64,000 nt of DNA, taken from assembly GCA_964633205.1 (NCBI GenBank), contig CAZWFN010000006.1, positions 1 to 64,000 of the forward strand, read 5' to 3'. Source of the stretch: CAYVQE01 sp964633205 (GTDB taxonomy: Bacteria > Myxococcota > B64-G9). Of this stretch, positions 42,410 through 51,100 are shown one piece after another. A program made the position numbers and the translations under genes. Below the pieces are notes generated by a model that had not been told where the DNA came from, searched no databases, and saw nothing but the letters and a program-made list of their open reading frames with translations. How positions within the stretch are numbered: position 1 is the stretch's first letter; every line of letters begins with the position of its first letter.

Positions 42410-43078
42410 ATGGGTTCGGTCAAGCTGTGGTTGGCTGTTTGCTGCTCGCTATCGACCCTGGCGGCGCCGGTGCGCGCCGGCGAGGGGTTTTCGGTCAGCC
42501 TGGGGGTGGGCGGTGGTTTCTGGCATTTGCCGGCCGGGGACCTGGGCAAGACCTTGCAGCGGCTCGATCCACCGCGCGGCGACCAGGCCTTGCTGACCGA
42601 TCCGCTGGCCGACGGGTTGGCGCTGCGCTTCGCCATGGCCTACAACATCCGCGATCTGGTCTCGCTCGAGCTGGGCGCCACCGGCCACGGCTTCAAGCTG
42701 GACGATATCGACGCCATCGGCGGCTCGGGCCACTTCGCGCTGGTGGTGCACTTCCACCCCTTCGGCCTGCTCATGCCCGATCGCGACTTCGACGCCAGCT
42801 TGTTCCTCGGCGGCGGCTACGTGATCCTCGGCGGCGGCCAGGCCGCGGACGACCTGTCGCGCGGGCTCGACGGCGGGCTGCTGGAGTGCGGGCTGAGCGG
42901 CCGCTACTTCTTCACCCCCTGGTTCTCGCTGGGCGCCGAGGTACGCCTGGGCGTGCCCTTTTTCAGCCGCTGGCACGTGGACTGGGAAGACGACGAGAGC
43001 TACGGCCTGGATGACCATCCCGAGGCCCTGTTCACCGCCCTGCTGATCACGCCCACCTTCCACTTCGCGGCCCGCTGA
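42410..43078 (+). CDS. Small outer-membrane beta-barrel protein
   Basis: 222 residues, ATG at 42410 behind AGGAGG. Signal peptide (LWLAVCCSLSTLAAPVRA) to about residue 23. The mature part alternates polar and apolar residues with Gly turns: FSVSLGVGGGFWHLP, LRFAMAYNIRDLVSLELGATGHGF, HFALVVHFHPFGLL, FDASLFLGGGYVILGGG and RYFFTPWFSLGAEVRLGVPFF. It ends in LITPTFHFAAR, an eight-stranded OmpW/OmpA-like barrel design. The terminal residue is Arg rather than Phe, which is unusual for Bam recognition. Convergent to the M20 gene (22 bases). Ligand unknown. Confidence 0.8.
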   Translation: MGSVKLWLAVCCSLSTLAAPVRAGEGFSVSLGVGGGFWHLPAGDLGKTLQRLDPPRGDQALLTDPLADGLALRFAMAYNIRDLVSLELGATGHGFKLDDIDAIGGSGHFALVVHFHPFGLLMPDRDFDASLFLGGGYVILGGGQAADDLSRGLDGGLLECGLSGRYFFTPWFSLGAEVRLGVPFFSRWHVDWEDDESYGLDDHPEALFTALLITPTFHFAAR

Positions 43079-43100
43079 GCCCGCGCCCGAAAACCGACAC

Positions 43101-44618
43101 CTACCCCTGGCCGAAGGCGAACACCGCCGTGGCCATGGCATACAGCTTGATGTTGTCCAGGTGGCGCTGGACGGCCACCCGCTCGTCCGGCTGGTGGGTG
43201 CGATCGACCTCGCCGCCGGGCTCGTCCACCGGCCCCATGACCACGGCCACCGGAAAGGCCTTGGCATAGGTGGTGCCGGCCAGGGTGTCGAAGCCCGGCC
43301 GCCGGCCCAGCGCGGCCTCATAAACCTCCGCCAGGGTGCCCAGCAGCTCGGGGTGCTCCTCGGGCGGGGTGTACAGCGCCTCGTGACCGGTGCCGATCTC
43401 GCGCGACACCAGCGACAGCTCCGCGCCTTCCGCGGCCGCGCAGGCCACCGTACCCATGCGGGCGACCACCTCGTGCTTGGCCAGGTCGACCGGAAAGCGA
43501 ATGTCGATCTCGGCCCGCCCGGCGTCGGGCGTAAGCTCCAGCACCCCGAGGTTGATGCTGGTGCCGCCCAGTTGAGGATGGTCGGTCTGCAGGTCCACCC
43601 CGGCACCGTCCAGCGCGCCGCAGGCCCGGCGCAGCAGGGCGATGAATTCCAGCAGCCCGGCCGGTTCGTCCAGCACCGTCTCCAGCAGGGCCAGCGCATC
43701 CAGAGCGGCGTTGTGACCGCGCTCAGGGTGCGAGCCGTGGACGCCGATGCCGCGGCAGTCGACCTCGAAGCGGGCGCTGTCGCCGTCGATCCGGAAATCG
43801 CCCACGCTCACGTCGGCGCCCGGCACAATGCGCTCCAGCTCCAGCGCGGCCTGGGCCAGGTCGCGGGCCATGGTCTGGGCATGGCTGGCGTGGGTCGCCA
43901 GCACCATCCGCGCCAGCCGCGGCACCATGTTGTGCCGCTGGCCGGCCACCAGCTTCTCCAGCCGCAGCCCGGGCGCCGGCGAAGGCGGCCGGGCCGGCCA
44001 CCGGGCGCGCCATTCCACGATGACCAGGCCTTTCTCGCCGTTGATGATCGGGTAGCGTCCGTCCGGCACCAGCACCGTGGCCGGCGCCTCGCCGGCATCG
44101 ATCAGCAGGCTCAGATCGTCCCAGCGGGGGGTCTCCTCCTCGGTACCGAACAGCAGCCGCACCGGCCGTTGCGGCTCCAGCCCGAGCTGCAACAGCACGT
44201 CCAGGGCGGAGAAGGCCATGGCTGCCGGCCCCTTGTCGTCCTGGGTGCCGCGGCCCCAGATCTCACCATCGACCACGGCCCCGGCAAAGGGCGGATGGGT
44301 CCAGTCGCCGTCGGCCGGCACCACGTCGATGTGGGTGGCGATGCCGAAGGCCTCGCCCGCCGGAGCCGGCAGCTCGGCCACCGCCGCCCGATCGGCGTAG
44401 GAGCGGAAGTCCAGGCCCAGCCGTTCGGCCTCCAGCCGCAGGTAGTCCAGGCAGCGCTTGCGCTGCTCGTCGAAGCGCTGCTGCCGGTCGACGTCCAGGC
44501 TGCCGCTGACGGTCTTGAAGCGCAGCAGCCCGGCCACCAGGTTGAGGTACAGGTCGCGGCGCCGCTCGATCACGGCGTCGACCCGTGCGGCCAACTCGGC
44601 CAGCCCGGCCATGGTCAC
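43101..44618 (-). CDS. M20-family dipeptidase (PepV/Sapep type)
   Basis: 505 residues from GTG at 44618, in a GTGA overlap with the ATP-grasp gene. An ATG two codons later has equal support. Metal ligands of the M20 family are visible: GIATHIDVVP (His-x-Asp), GRGTQDDKGP (bridging Asp), LLFGTEEET (catalytic Glu then metal Glu) and GTTYAKAFPV near the end. The LYLNLVAGLLRFKTVSGSL start and lengths of about 500 fit PepV-like enzymes that cut dipeptides or amidated amino acids in the cytoplasm. The neighbouring ATP-grasp enzyme makes peptide bonds, so the pair could build and recycle the same dipeptide. This is inference. Confidence 0.87.
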   Translation of the reverse strand: MTMAGLAELAARVDAVIERRRDLYLNLVAGLLRFKTVSGSLDVDRQQRFDEQRKRCLDYLRLEAERLGLDFRSYADRAAVAELPAPAGEAFGIATHIDVVPADGDWTHPPFAGAVVDGEIWGRGTQDDKGPAAMAFSALDVLLQLGLEPQRPVRLLFGTEEETPRWDDLSLLIDAGEAPATVLVPDGRYPIINGEKGLVIVEWRARWPARPPSPAPGLRLEKLVAGQRHNMVPRLARMVLATHASHAQTMARDLAQAALELERIVPGADVSVGDFRIDGDSARFEVDCRGIGVHGSHPERGHNAALDALALLETVLDEPAGLLEFIALLRRACGALDGAGVDLQTDHPQLGGTSINLGVLELTPDAGRAEIDIRFPVDLAKHEVVARMGTVACAAAEGAELSLVSREIGTGHEALYTPPEEHPELLGTLAEVYEAALGRRPGFDTLAGTTYAKAFPVAVVMGPVDEPGGEVDRTHQPDERVAVQRHLDNIKLYAMATAVFAFGQG

Positions 44619-45604
44619 GCCTCTCCGGAGGGCTCGGCCCGCAGTCCGTATCGGCGCACAGCCGACTCCACGATCAGCTCCAGCACGCCCTCGTAGTCGA
44701 TGCCCTTGGCTTCGGCGCCGGTGATCACCGGGCTGACCGGCCGCAGGCCGGGCAGCGGGTTGAACTCGATCAGGTAGGCCGTACCCTCGACGGTCAGCCG
44801 GATGTCGGCCCGGCCGAAGTCGCGCGGCCGCAGCACCCGGAAGGCTTGCTCGGCCAGCGCCAGCACCGCGTCACGCTGGCGGGTGGTCAGCGCCGGCGGA
44901 CAGTGGGTCTCGACCGCCTGGTCGGAGCGGGCCTTGGTCTCGTAGTCGAAGATGGCGTGGCCGCCGCCGGGGAAGCTGTACTCGACGATCTCCAGCAGCC
45001 GCTGGGGATAGGCCTGCAGCATGGGCACGGTCAGCTCGCGGCCGGCGATGTACTCCTCGATGTCGACCCCGGCCGGGTAGCGGGCCAGCAGCTCGTCGAT
45101 CAGCGGCCGGGCCTCGTCCTCGGACTCGACCACCGATTTCTGGCTGATGCCCATGCTGGAGCCCTCGTAGTTGGGCTTGATGAACAGGGGGTAGCGCAGC
45201 TGGTCGGGGATGCGGTGTTCTTCCGGGGTCAACAGCGCGCCGCCGGGCACCTGCAGGCCGCGCACGGCCAGGATCTTGTTCGTCAGGCGCTTGTCCAGGC
45301 CCACGTGCAGCAGCGAGGTGGCGCCGCCGGTGTGGGGCAGACCGAGCAGCTCGAACATGGCCGGGTAGTACGACTCGCGCTTGTGGGCGCTGGTGCCCTC
45401 GGCCAGGTTGAACACCAGCTCCGGTCGCGCCTGCACCAGGCCGTCGACGATGGCACCGGGCGGGCCCGAGACCTCGAGCGGAATCACCTCGTGGCCCAGC
45501 CGGCGCAGCCCCTCGAGCAGCCGGTCGACGTATTCCCGGTCGAACCGCTCCGCCTGCGATTGATCGTCACTGGTCTTGGCGTTGTAGGTCAGCACCAGGC
45601 GCAT
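44615..45604 (-). CDS. ATP-grasp ligase related to D-Ala-D-Ala ligase
   Basis: 329 residues, ATG at 45604 behind GGGAGGTGAC. ATP-grasp parts are YPLFIKPNYEGSSMGISQKSVV (Lys and Gly loop), DIEEYIAGRELTVPML (adenine-binding Glu), GRADIRLTVEGTAYLIEFNPLPGL (metal Glu and Asn). The N-terminal region has ELVFNLAEGTSAHKRES and GLPHTGGATSLLHVGLDK as in Ddl. Normal Ddl has a Ser-Tyr-Glu set around the second D-Ala that cannot be confirmed by eye here. The gene is set between a surface SLH protein and an M20 dipeptidase rather than in a mur cluster, so a non-wall dipeptide ligase is possible. Confidence 0.88.
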   Translation of the reverse strand: MRLVLTYNAKTSDDQSQAERFDREYVDRLLEGLRRLGHEVIPLEVSGPPGAIVDGLVQARPELVFNLAEGTSAHKRESYYPAMFELLGLPHTGGATSLLHVGLDKRLTNKILAVRGLQVPGGALLTPEEHRIPDQLRYPLFIKPNYEGSSMGISQKSVVESEDEARPLIDELLARYPAGVDIEEYIAGRELTVPMLQAYPQRLLEIVEYSFPGGGHAIFDYETKARSDQAVETHCPPALTTRQRDAVLALAEQAFRVLRPRDFGRADIRLTVEGTAYLIEFNPLPGLRPVSPVITGAEAKGIDYEGVLELIVESAVRRYGLRAEPSGEA

Positions 45605-45605
45605 G

Positions 45606-47345
45606 TCACCTCCCCGGGGAGACCTTCCGTCTCCGCCTCCATCCCAACACGAATCCCGTCAGTAAGGTCAACACCAGGTCGGGCGGCAATGCGGAATCGG
45701 AGTCGACGCCGATTGCACAACCACAGCCGTCGCCGCCGGCCGGCGCCCCGTCATCGGCGGCGCCCGCGTCGGCCCCGGCGTCGCCGCCCGCGTCCGGTCC
45801 GGCGTCGGCCGGGTCGCCGGCGTCAGGCCGTTCGTCGGCGCCGGCGCCGGCGTCGGTCGGATCACCGCCGTCCGGCGGGTCGCCGCTATCGGCGCCGTCG
45901 GTCCCGCCGTCTGCGCCGTCGGCCCCGCCGTCCGCGCCGTCGGTCGTCCCGCCGTCGGGTTGCGGCTGGCAGCCGGTGGCCACCAGGCCGAAGGCCCGGG
46001 CGGCGATGACCGCCATCTCGGCCCGGGTGGCCGAGCGGTCGGGGCAGAAGGTGTCCGGGCCGCAGCCGCCGGCGACGCAGTGGTCGACCAGGGCGGCGAT
46101 GGCGCCGGCGGCCCAGTGATCGGCCGCCACGTCGGCGAAGGGCGCCGCGGCCGGCGCCGCCGTGGACCAGCCGCGGGCGCGGGCGGTCAGCACCGCCACC
46201 TGGGCCCGGCTGGCCGGCAGGGCCGGGCAGAAGCGCGGCGGATCGCTGGCGCAGCCCCGGGTCAGGCCGGCGGCCCGGGCGTGCTCGATCTCGGCATACA
46301 GCGGGTGGTCGGCGGGCACGTCGCTGAAGCTGGGCTCGGCCGGCGGGTCGAACCCGCCGGGCAAGGCCCGGGTCAGAAAGGCCACCGCCGCCGCCCGGTC
46401 CAGCCGGCACTGCGGGCAGAACAAGGGCGGATCGGCCTGACAGCCGTTGCTGATGCCGGCGGCGGCCACCGCCTCGATGGCGTCCAGGGCCCAGTGGTCG
46501 TCGGCCACGTCGGCGAAGGTGCCGCTGGCGCCGGCGGTGGGCTGCGGGTCGCAGCAGCGCGAGGGCTCGCCCGGCGGCACCGGCCGGCGCAGCACCGCCA
46601 GGTGGTTGGCCACCACCCGCTGGCTGCCGCCGCTGGGCTGGTTGATCACCCCGCGGTCGGCCAGCCACAGGGTGGTCGAGCCGCCGCCGTCCAGGTTGAG
46701 GCCCTGCTCGGCCCCGAGCTCGGCCAGGATTCGGCCGGCGGTCTCGGTGGTGGCGCCGACCGAGCGCTGGCTGCGGCCGTCGATCACCAGCAGCACCAGC
46801 CGGCGGCCATCGGCGCCCAGGCCCACCGCGCTGCGCGGGTGCAGCTCGTCGAAGTGGATGGCGTCGTGGTACCGGGCCTGGCCGTCGACCAGGCAGTTGG
46901 GCCGGCCGCTGACGACCTGGGTCATCCAGGGCTCGGGTCCGCCCAGGGCCTCGACCGCCGGCCGGATGGCGCTGCGGGCATCGGCCCCGGCGGCGAACAC
47001 GGCCTCCAGGCTGCCGTCGGCCGTGTCCGGCCAGCGGGCGCCGGAGCCGACCGCCAGGCCGATGGGCACGTAGCCGTCGTAGCTGAAGAAGTCGCCGTTG
47101 ACGGCCGCCCGCGCCCCGACGGCGGCTGCCCAGGCGCCGGTGGTCTGGGCCCGCTCGTCGGGGCCGGTGGCCCGCAGCACCAGGCCCGGGTCGCACAGGT
47201 CGACCACCAGCGCATCGAGCTCCAGCGGTCCGGCGCTGCTGCGGTGCAGGTGCTGGATGCCCGGCTCGACCGCGGTCCAGACATCGTCGGCCCGGATCGG
47301 GGCGGGAAGAAGGAGCAGCAGCAGCGGCAAACGCCAGCCTCGCAT
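45606..47345 (-). CDS. Phosphodiester glycosidase/SLH surface protein with MYXO-CTERM tail
   Basis: 579 residues, ATG at 47345. Signal peptide LLLLLLPAPIRA. Residues 30-290 are a NAGPA-like phosphodiester glycosidase (AAVNGDFFSYDGYVPIGLA, LVIDGRSQ, GLNLDGGGSTTLWLADRG). Three SLH repeats follow (FADVADDHWALDAIEAVAAAG, FSDVPADHPLYAEIEHARAAG, FADVAADHWAAGAIAAL), each with an extra paired-Cys loop (GCxxxPPxFCP). Next is a Gly/Asp linker (DGGTDGADGG) and a MYXO-CTERM tail: GDGCGCA, VLTLLTGFVLGW, then four Arg. It is surface anchored. SLH repeats may bind wall or outer layers. One base separates it from the ATP-grasp start, so it is probably co-transcribed. Confidence 0.9.
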   Translation of the reverse strand: MRGWRLPLLLLLLPAPIRADDVWTAVEPGIQHLHRSSAGPLELDALVVDLCDPGLVLRATGPDERAQTTGAWAAAVGARAAVNGDFFSYDGYVPIGLAVGSGARWPDTADGSLEAVFAAGADARSAIRPAVEALGGPEPWMTQVVSGRPNCLVDGQARYHDAIHFDELHPRSAVGLGADGRRLVLLVIDGRSQRSVGATTETAGRILAELGAEQGLNLDGGGSTTLWLADRGVINQPSGGSQRVVANHLAVLRRPVPPGEPSRCCDPQPTAGASGTFADVADDHWALDAIEAVAAAGISNGCQADPPLFCPQCRLDRAAAVAFLTRALPGGFDPPAEPSFSDVPADHPLYAEIEHARAAGLTRGCASDPPRFCPALPASRAQVAVLTARARGWSTAAPAAAPFADVAADHWAAGAIAALVDHCVAGGCGPDTFCPDRSATRAEMAVIAARAFGLVATGCQPQPDGGTTDGADGGADGADGGTDGADSGDPPDGGDPTDAGAGADERPDAGDPADAGPDAGGDAGADAGAADDGAPAGGDGCGCAIGVDSDSALPPDLVLTLLTGFVLGWRRRRKVSPGR

Positions 47346-47352
47346 GCCATCC

Positions 47353-47362
47353 GTTATACCAA
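47353..47362 (-). promoter_or_regulatory. Extended -10 with leaderless start of the SLH gene
   Basis: On the minus strand TTGGTATAAC contains TGnTATAAC. The predicted +1, seven or eight bases on, coincides with the ATG at 47345. No Shine-Dalgarno is present, which fits a leaderless mRNA. There is no -35 match at 17 bases. Confidence 0.4.
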
Positions 47363-47407
47363 CCCGCAGTGCTGAGGGGTGAACTTTATCCGCCGGCCGC
47401 CGTGCGC

Positions 47408-48127
47408 TCAGCCGGCCAGCCGGCACGGCGCCGGGGCGAGACTGGACGCGCGCGCCGGCAGGTGGGCCAGTGCCAGCAGCAGCCCGCTGGTCGGGTCGAG
47501 CCGCCAGCGCACGGCGGCCGGGCCGCTGGCGCTGCGGGCGCCGGCTGCTTGCCAGCCGCCGTCCGGGGCGGGGGCGGGCGGCAGCGGAGCGACGGCCACG
47601 CTGCGGGTGTCGGCGTGCAGGCCGGTGCGTTCGGCCTTGAGCACCGCCTCCTTGATGCACCACAGCAGGGTGGCCCGCCGGGCCCGCTCGGGTTCGGCCA
47701 GCGTGGCCAGTCGGCGCTGCTCGGCGGCGCTGAACCAGGTGCGGATGAAGGCCGGGCTGCGCCGGGCCGCGGGCTCGAGGTCGGCGCCCAGCCGGCCGGC
47801 GGCGGCCGGTGCCGCGGCGCACAGGGCGGCGCCGGCGCAGTGGGCGATGGTCAGGCTGACCGGCAGCGCTCGGCCGGTGGCGTCCAGCGGCCGGGGCCAA
47901 CCGGCCGGGGCGCGTAAGATGTGGATGGCCTGCGGCCGGGCGTCGGCCAGGCCCAGGGCGCGGCGCTCGCGCCACAGCAGCAGCTTGGCCGCCGCCCGGC
48001 CCAGCAGCCACTGCCGGTGGCGGCCCGGATGCCGGTAGCGGGCGCCGGCGGCGGCCTCTGTGGGCCCGGCGATGAAGCGCTGCAGATCGAGGCCCGGCCG
48101 ATCGGCCAGCAGCAGCCAGCGGATCAA
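47408..48127 (-). CDS. 4'-phosphopantetheinyl transferase (Sfp-type)
   Basis: 239 residues from TTG at 48127, in a four-base TTGA overlap with the synthase gene and behind GGAG. The family motifs are GADLEPAARR (Mg-binding Asp-x-Glu) and LLWCIKEAVLKA (W-x-x-KEA-x-x-K). An earlier VSLTIAHCAGAALCA matches the SISH region, with Ala-His. It transfers phosphopantetheine from CoA to carrier-protein Ser. Its translational coupling to the multi-ACP synthase makes that synthase its evident target. The gene is GC-rich and intact. Confidence 0.9.
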   Translation of the reverse strand: MIRWLLLADRPGLDLQRFIAGPTEAAAGARYRHPGRHRQWLLGRAAAKLLLWRERRALGLADARPQAIHILRAPAGWPRPLDATGRALPVSLTIAHCAGAALCAAAPAAAGRLGADLEPAARRSPAFIRTWFSAAEQRRLATLAEPERARRATLLWCIKEAVLKAERTGLHADTRSVAVAPLPPAPAPDGGWQAAGARSASGPAAVRWRLDPTSGLLLALAHLPARASSLAPAPCRLAG

Positions 48128-51100
48128 TTCCGGCTCTCCGGCCCTTTGGCCGGCCCCCCGGCCGCGCCGGTCAGGCTGGCCTGCAGCGCTGCGTCCAGCG
48201 CCTGTGGCAAGGGAGCGGTGCGGTAGCCGTCGAGTTCCAGCAGCAGGTAGCCGCGGCCGTCGATGACCTGGATGCGGTGGCCGTGCTGGGCGCCCGCCGC
48301 AGCGGGCAGCACCCGGGCGGTGATGGGTCCGGGCTCGCCCGGGGGCGGCTGGAACAGCGACAGCCGATCGAGCGCCGCCGGCAGACCGATGCGGTGCGAG
48401 ACCCGGGCCTCGTGCAGCCCGGCCGCCTGGAAGGCCAGCTCGGTCAGCATGGGCCGGGCGGCCAGCCGGCCGGGTCGGCCCAGAGGCGGTTCGGCGCGGA
48501 CCGCGTCGAAGCGGCCGGCCAGGCCACCGTCGGCGGTGGGCTCGGCCCCGTCGAGCACCTGGAAGCTGGGCCCGTGAAAGTAGGTCCGGTAGATGGTGTC
48601 GCGGTCGATGGCGGCGCGGGCGGCGGGTCGGCTCCAGCCGTCCACGCCCACCGAGCGGGGGCCGGCGCCCAGGCGCACCCGGGCCCGGAAGTGGCAGACC
48701 GTCTGGCGGCGGCCGCCGGCCAGCTCGCGCTCGGACTCGAGCCGTACCGCCAGCAGGGGTTGTTGTCGGCTCCACAGCGGCTGCAGGCGCAGCCGGGCGG
48801 CGCGCGGTGCGTCGCGGTAGAGCTTGAGCGGCGCATCGAAGGCGATGGCCTCCACCGCGGCCAGCTCCAGCTCGGGCCGCAGCAGCTGGGCGGCCTCGGC
48901 GAAGCACTCGACCGCCATCACCCCGGGCACCACGATGGTGCCGTCGATGCGGTGGTCGGCCAGGTAGGGATCGCGCTGCGGGTCGAAGTCCACCTCGAGC
49001 TCCAGCCCGCCGGAGACCGTCCAGTCGGCCACCGCCTGCAGCATGGGGTAGCGCTCGGGCTCGGCCGCCAGCCGCTGGCGCAGGGCGGCCAGGTCGGCGC
49101 CGCCGGCCCGCAGGCCGTCGGCCAGCGCTCCCAGCCCGTTGGCCAGCACCAGCTCGCCGCTCAGCCCGGCGGCCATGGCGGTGGCGCTGGCGGCGGCGCC
49201 GGCCGCGGGCGCGATCAGCCCGATGCCGGCTCGGCGCAGCAACGCCGGCGCCGAGCCGCGGCTGGCCATGCCGGCGCCGCCCCAGGCGCTGAAGGCCAGG
49301 GTGGTGGCGACCAGCCCAGGCCGCTGCTGCCCGATCCAGCCGGCGCACTTGGCCAGCAAGTCATTGGCCGCGGCGTAGTCGGTCTGGCTGGCGTTGCCGA
49401 AACGGCCGGCCACCGAGCCGAACAGGACCAGCCGCTCGAGCGCCGTGTTGCGGGTGGCCCGCAGCAGGGCGCGCAGGCCTTCGGCCTTGGCGTCGAGCAC
49501 GCGGTCGAAACTGTCCGCTTCCTTCTTGGCCAGCGGCCGGCTGTGCTCGATGCCGGCGGCGTGCCAGACCTGATCCAGCCGGCCGTGGCGCTCCACGATC
49601 TCGGCCACCAGCCGGCCCACCGCATCCGCGTCGGTGGCGTCCAGCGCCACGTAGTGCGCCCTGGCGCCCGCGGCTTCGATGGCCGCCAGGTTGCGGCGCA
49701 GCGCCAGTTGCCGTTTTAGCGATGCCAGCGCGGCGGTCAGTTTGACCGGCGTCGGGCGTTCGCCGGCGCTGCGCATCCGGTCGGCCAGCTCGCGTTCCAG
49801 CCCGGCGGGATCGTGCTGCAGCCGCTGTAGCTGGGGGTCGCCGTCGATCGGTGCCGCGGTGCGGCCCAGCAGGTAGAAGGTGCCGCCGCCGCGGGCCGCG
49901 GCGCGGGCGATGTGCCCGGCCACCGCACCGCCGCCGCCGCTGATCAGCACCACCGGCCCCCCGGCCGGCGCCGCCGGCCGGGCGGGCGCGAGTTCTTCGG
50001 CGGCCACAGCCCGCAGTCCGATAGCATAGCGGCCGTGGGGGCCGCGGCCGACCTCGACCACGGCCGGGTCGCGCTCGATCTCCTCGATGCCCACCGTGGC
50101 CACGGCCGCCGCCTCGGCGTCGGCCGCGGTATCCACCACCTTGCAGCAGACCCCCGGCCACTCGCGGGCCAGGGCCTTGATCAAGCCGGTGGTGGCGCCG
50201 GCCAGTGGATCCCGCGCCCCTTGCTCGGCCAGGCCCAGGTGGCCGCCCATGGCGGTCAGCGCCAGGAAGAAAGTGCCCTCGCCGCTGGTGAGCGTCTGCT
50301 CGAGCGTCTGCGCCAGGAGGAAGGGCAGCCGGGTGCGCGCGTCGAGCGCGCTGCGCCAGGCGGTCCGATCCTCGCTGTCGGGGGCTGTCGGCGGCGCCAG
50401 GGCGGTCAACAGCACGGCGCCCTGCAGCGGGCCCGCGGCCAGCGCCTCGCGGGCGGCTGCCAGCACGGCCTGCGCATCGGCCTCGGCGCCGCCGATGCGC
50501 AGCGGCTCGGCGCCACCTTGGCGCAAGGCCGCCTCCAGCGCGGCGGCCGCTGCCGGCGGACCACCGACCACCAGCACCCGGCCCTGCAGCCTGGCGCCGG
50601 TGGGCAGGCAGTCGGCCGCCGGCGGGCGGCCCACCAGCTCGGGGCGCAGCAGCTGCACTCCGCCTTCGCCGGAGGCTTCGGCGGACAGGTTTCCGCCTTC
50701 GCCTTCGGCTTCGGCGGACAGGTCTCCGCCTTCGCCTGCGGCTTCGGCGGACTGGGGCGCGGCTTCGGCGGGCGTGGTGAGCTGGTCGCGGACGAAGCCG
50801 ATGACGTGGCCCAGGGTGGGGTAGTCGGACAGCTTGAGCTCGTCGGGCCGGGGGATGGTGAAGGTGTCGCGGATGGCGGCGAACAGCTCGGCCTGCTTGA
50901 CGGTGTCGATGCCCAGGTCGGCCTCCAGGTCGAGGTCGAGCTCGAGCATGTCCTGGGGGTAGCCGGTCTGCTCGGCGGCCAGGGCCAGCACCCGCTCGGC
51001 GATCGCCTCCTCGTCGATCTGCTCGGTCTGCCCGTCCCGTTCGGCCCGTTCGGTCTGTTCGGTCTGCTCGGCCTGCTCGGCCCGTTCGGTCCGCTCGGTC

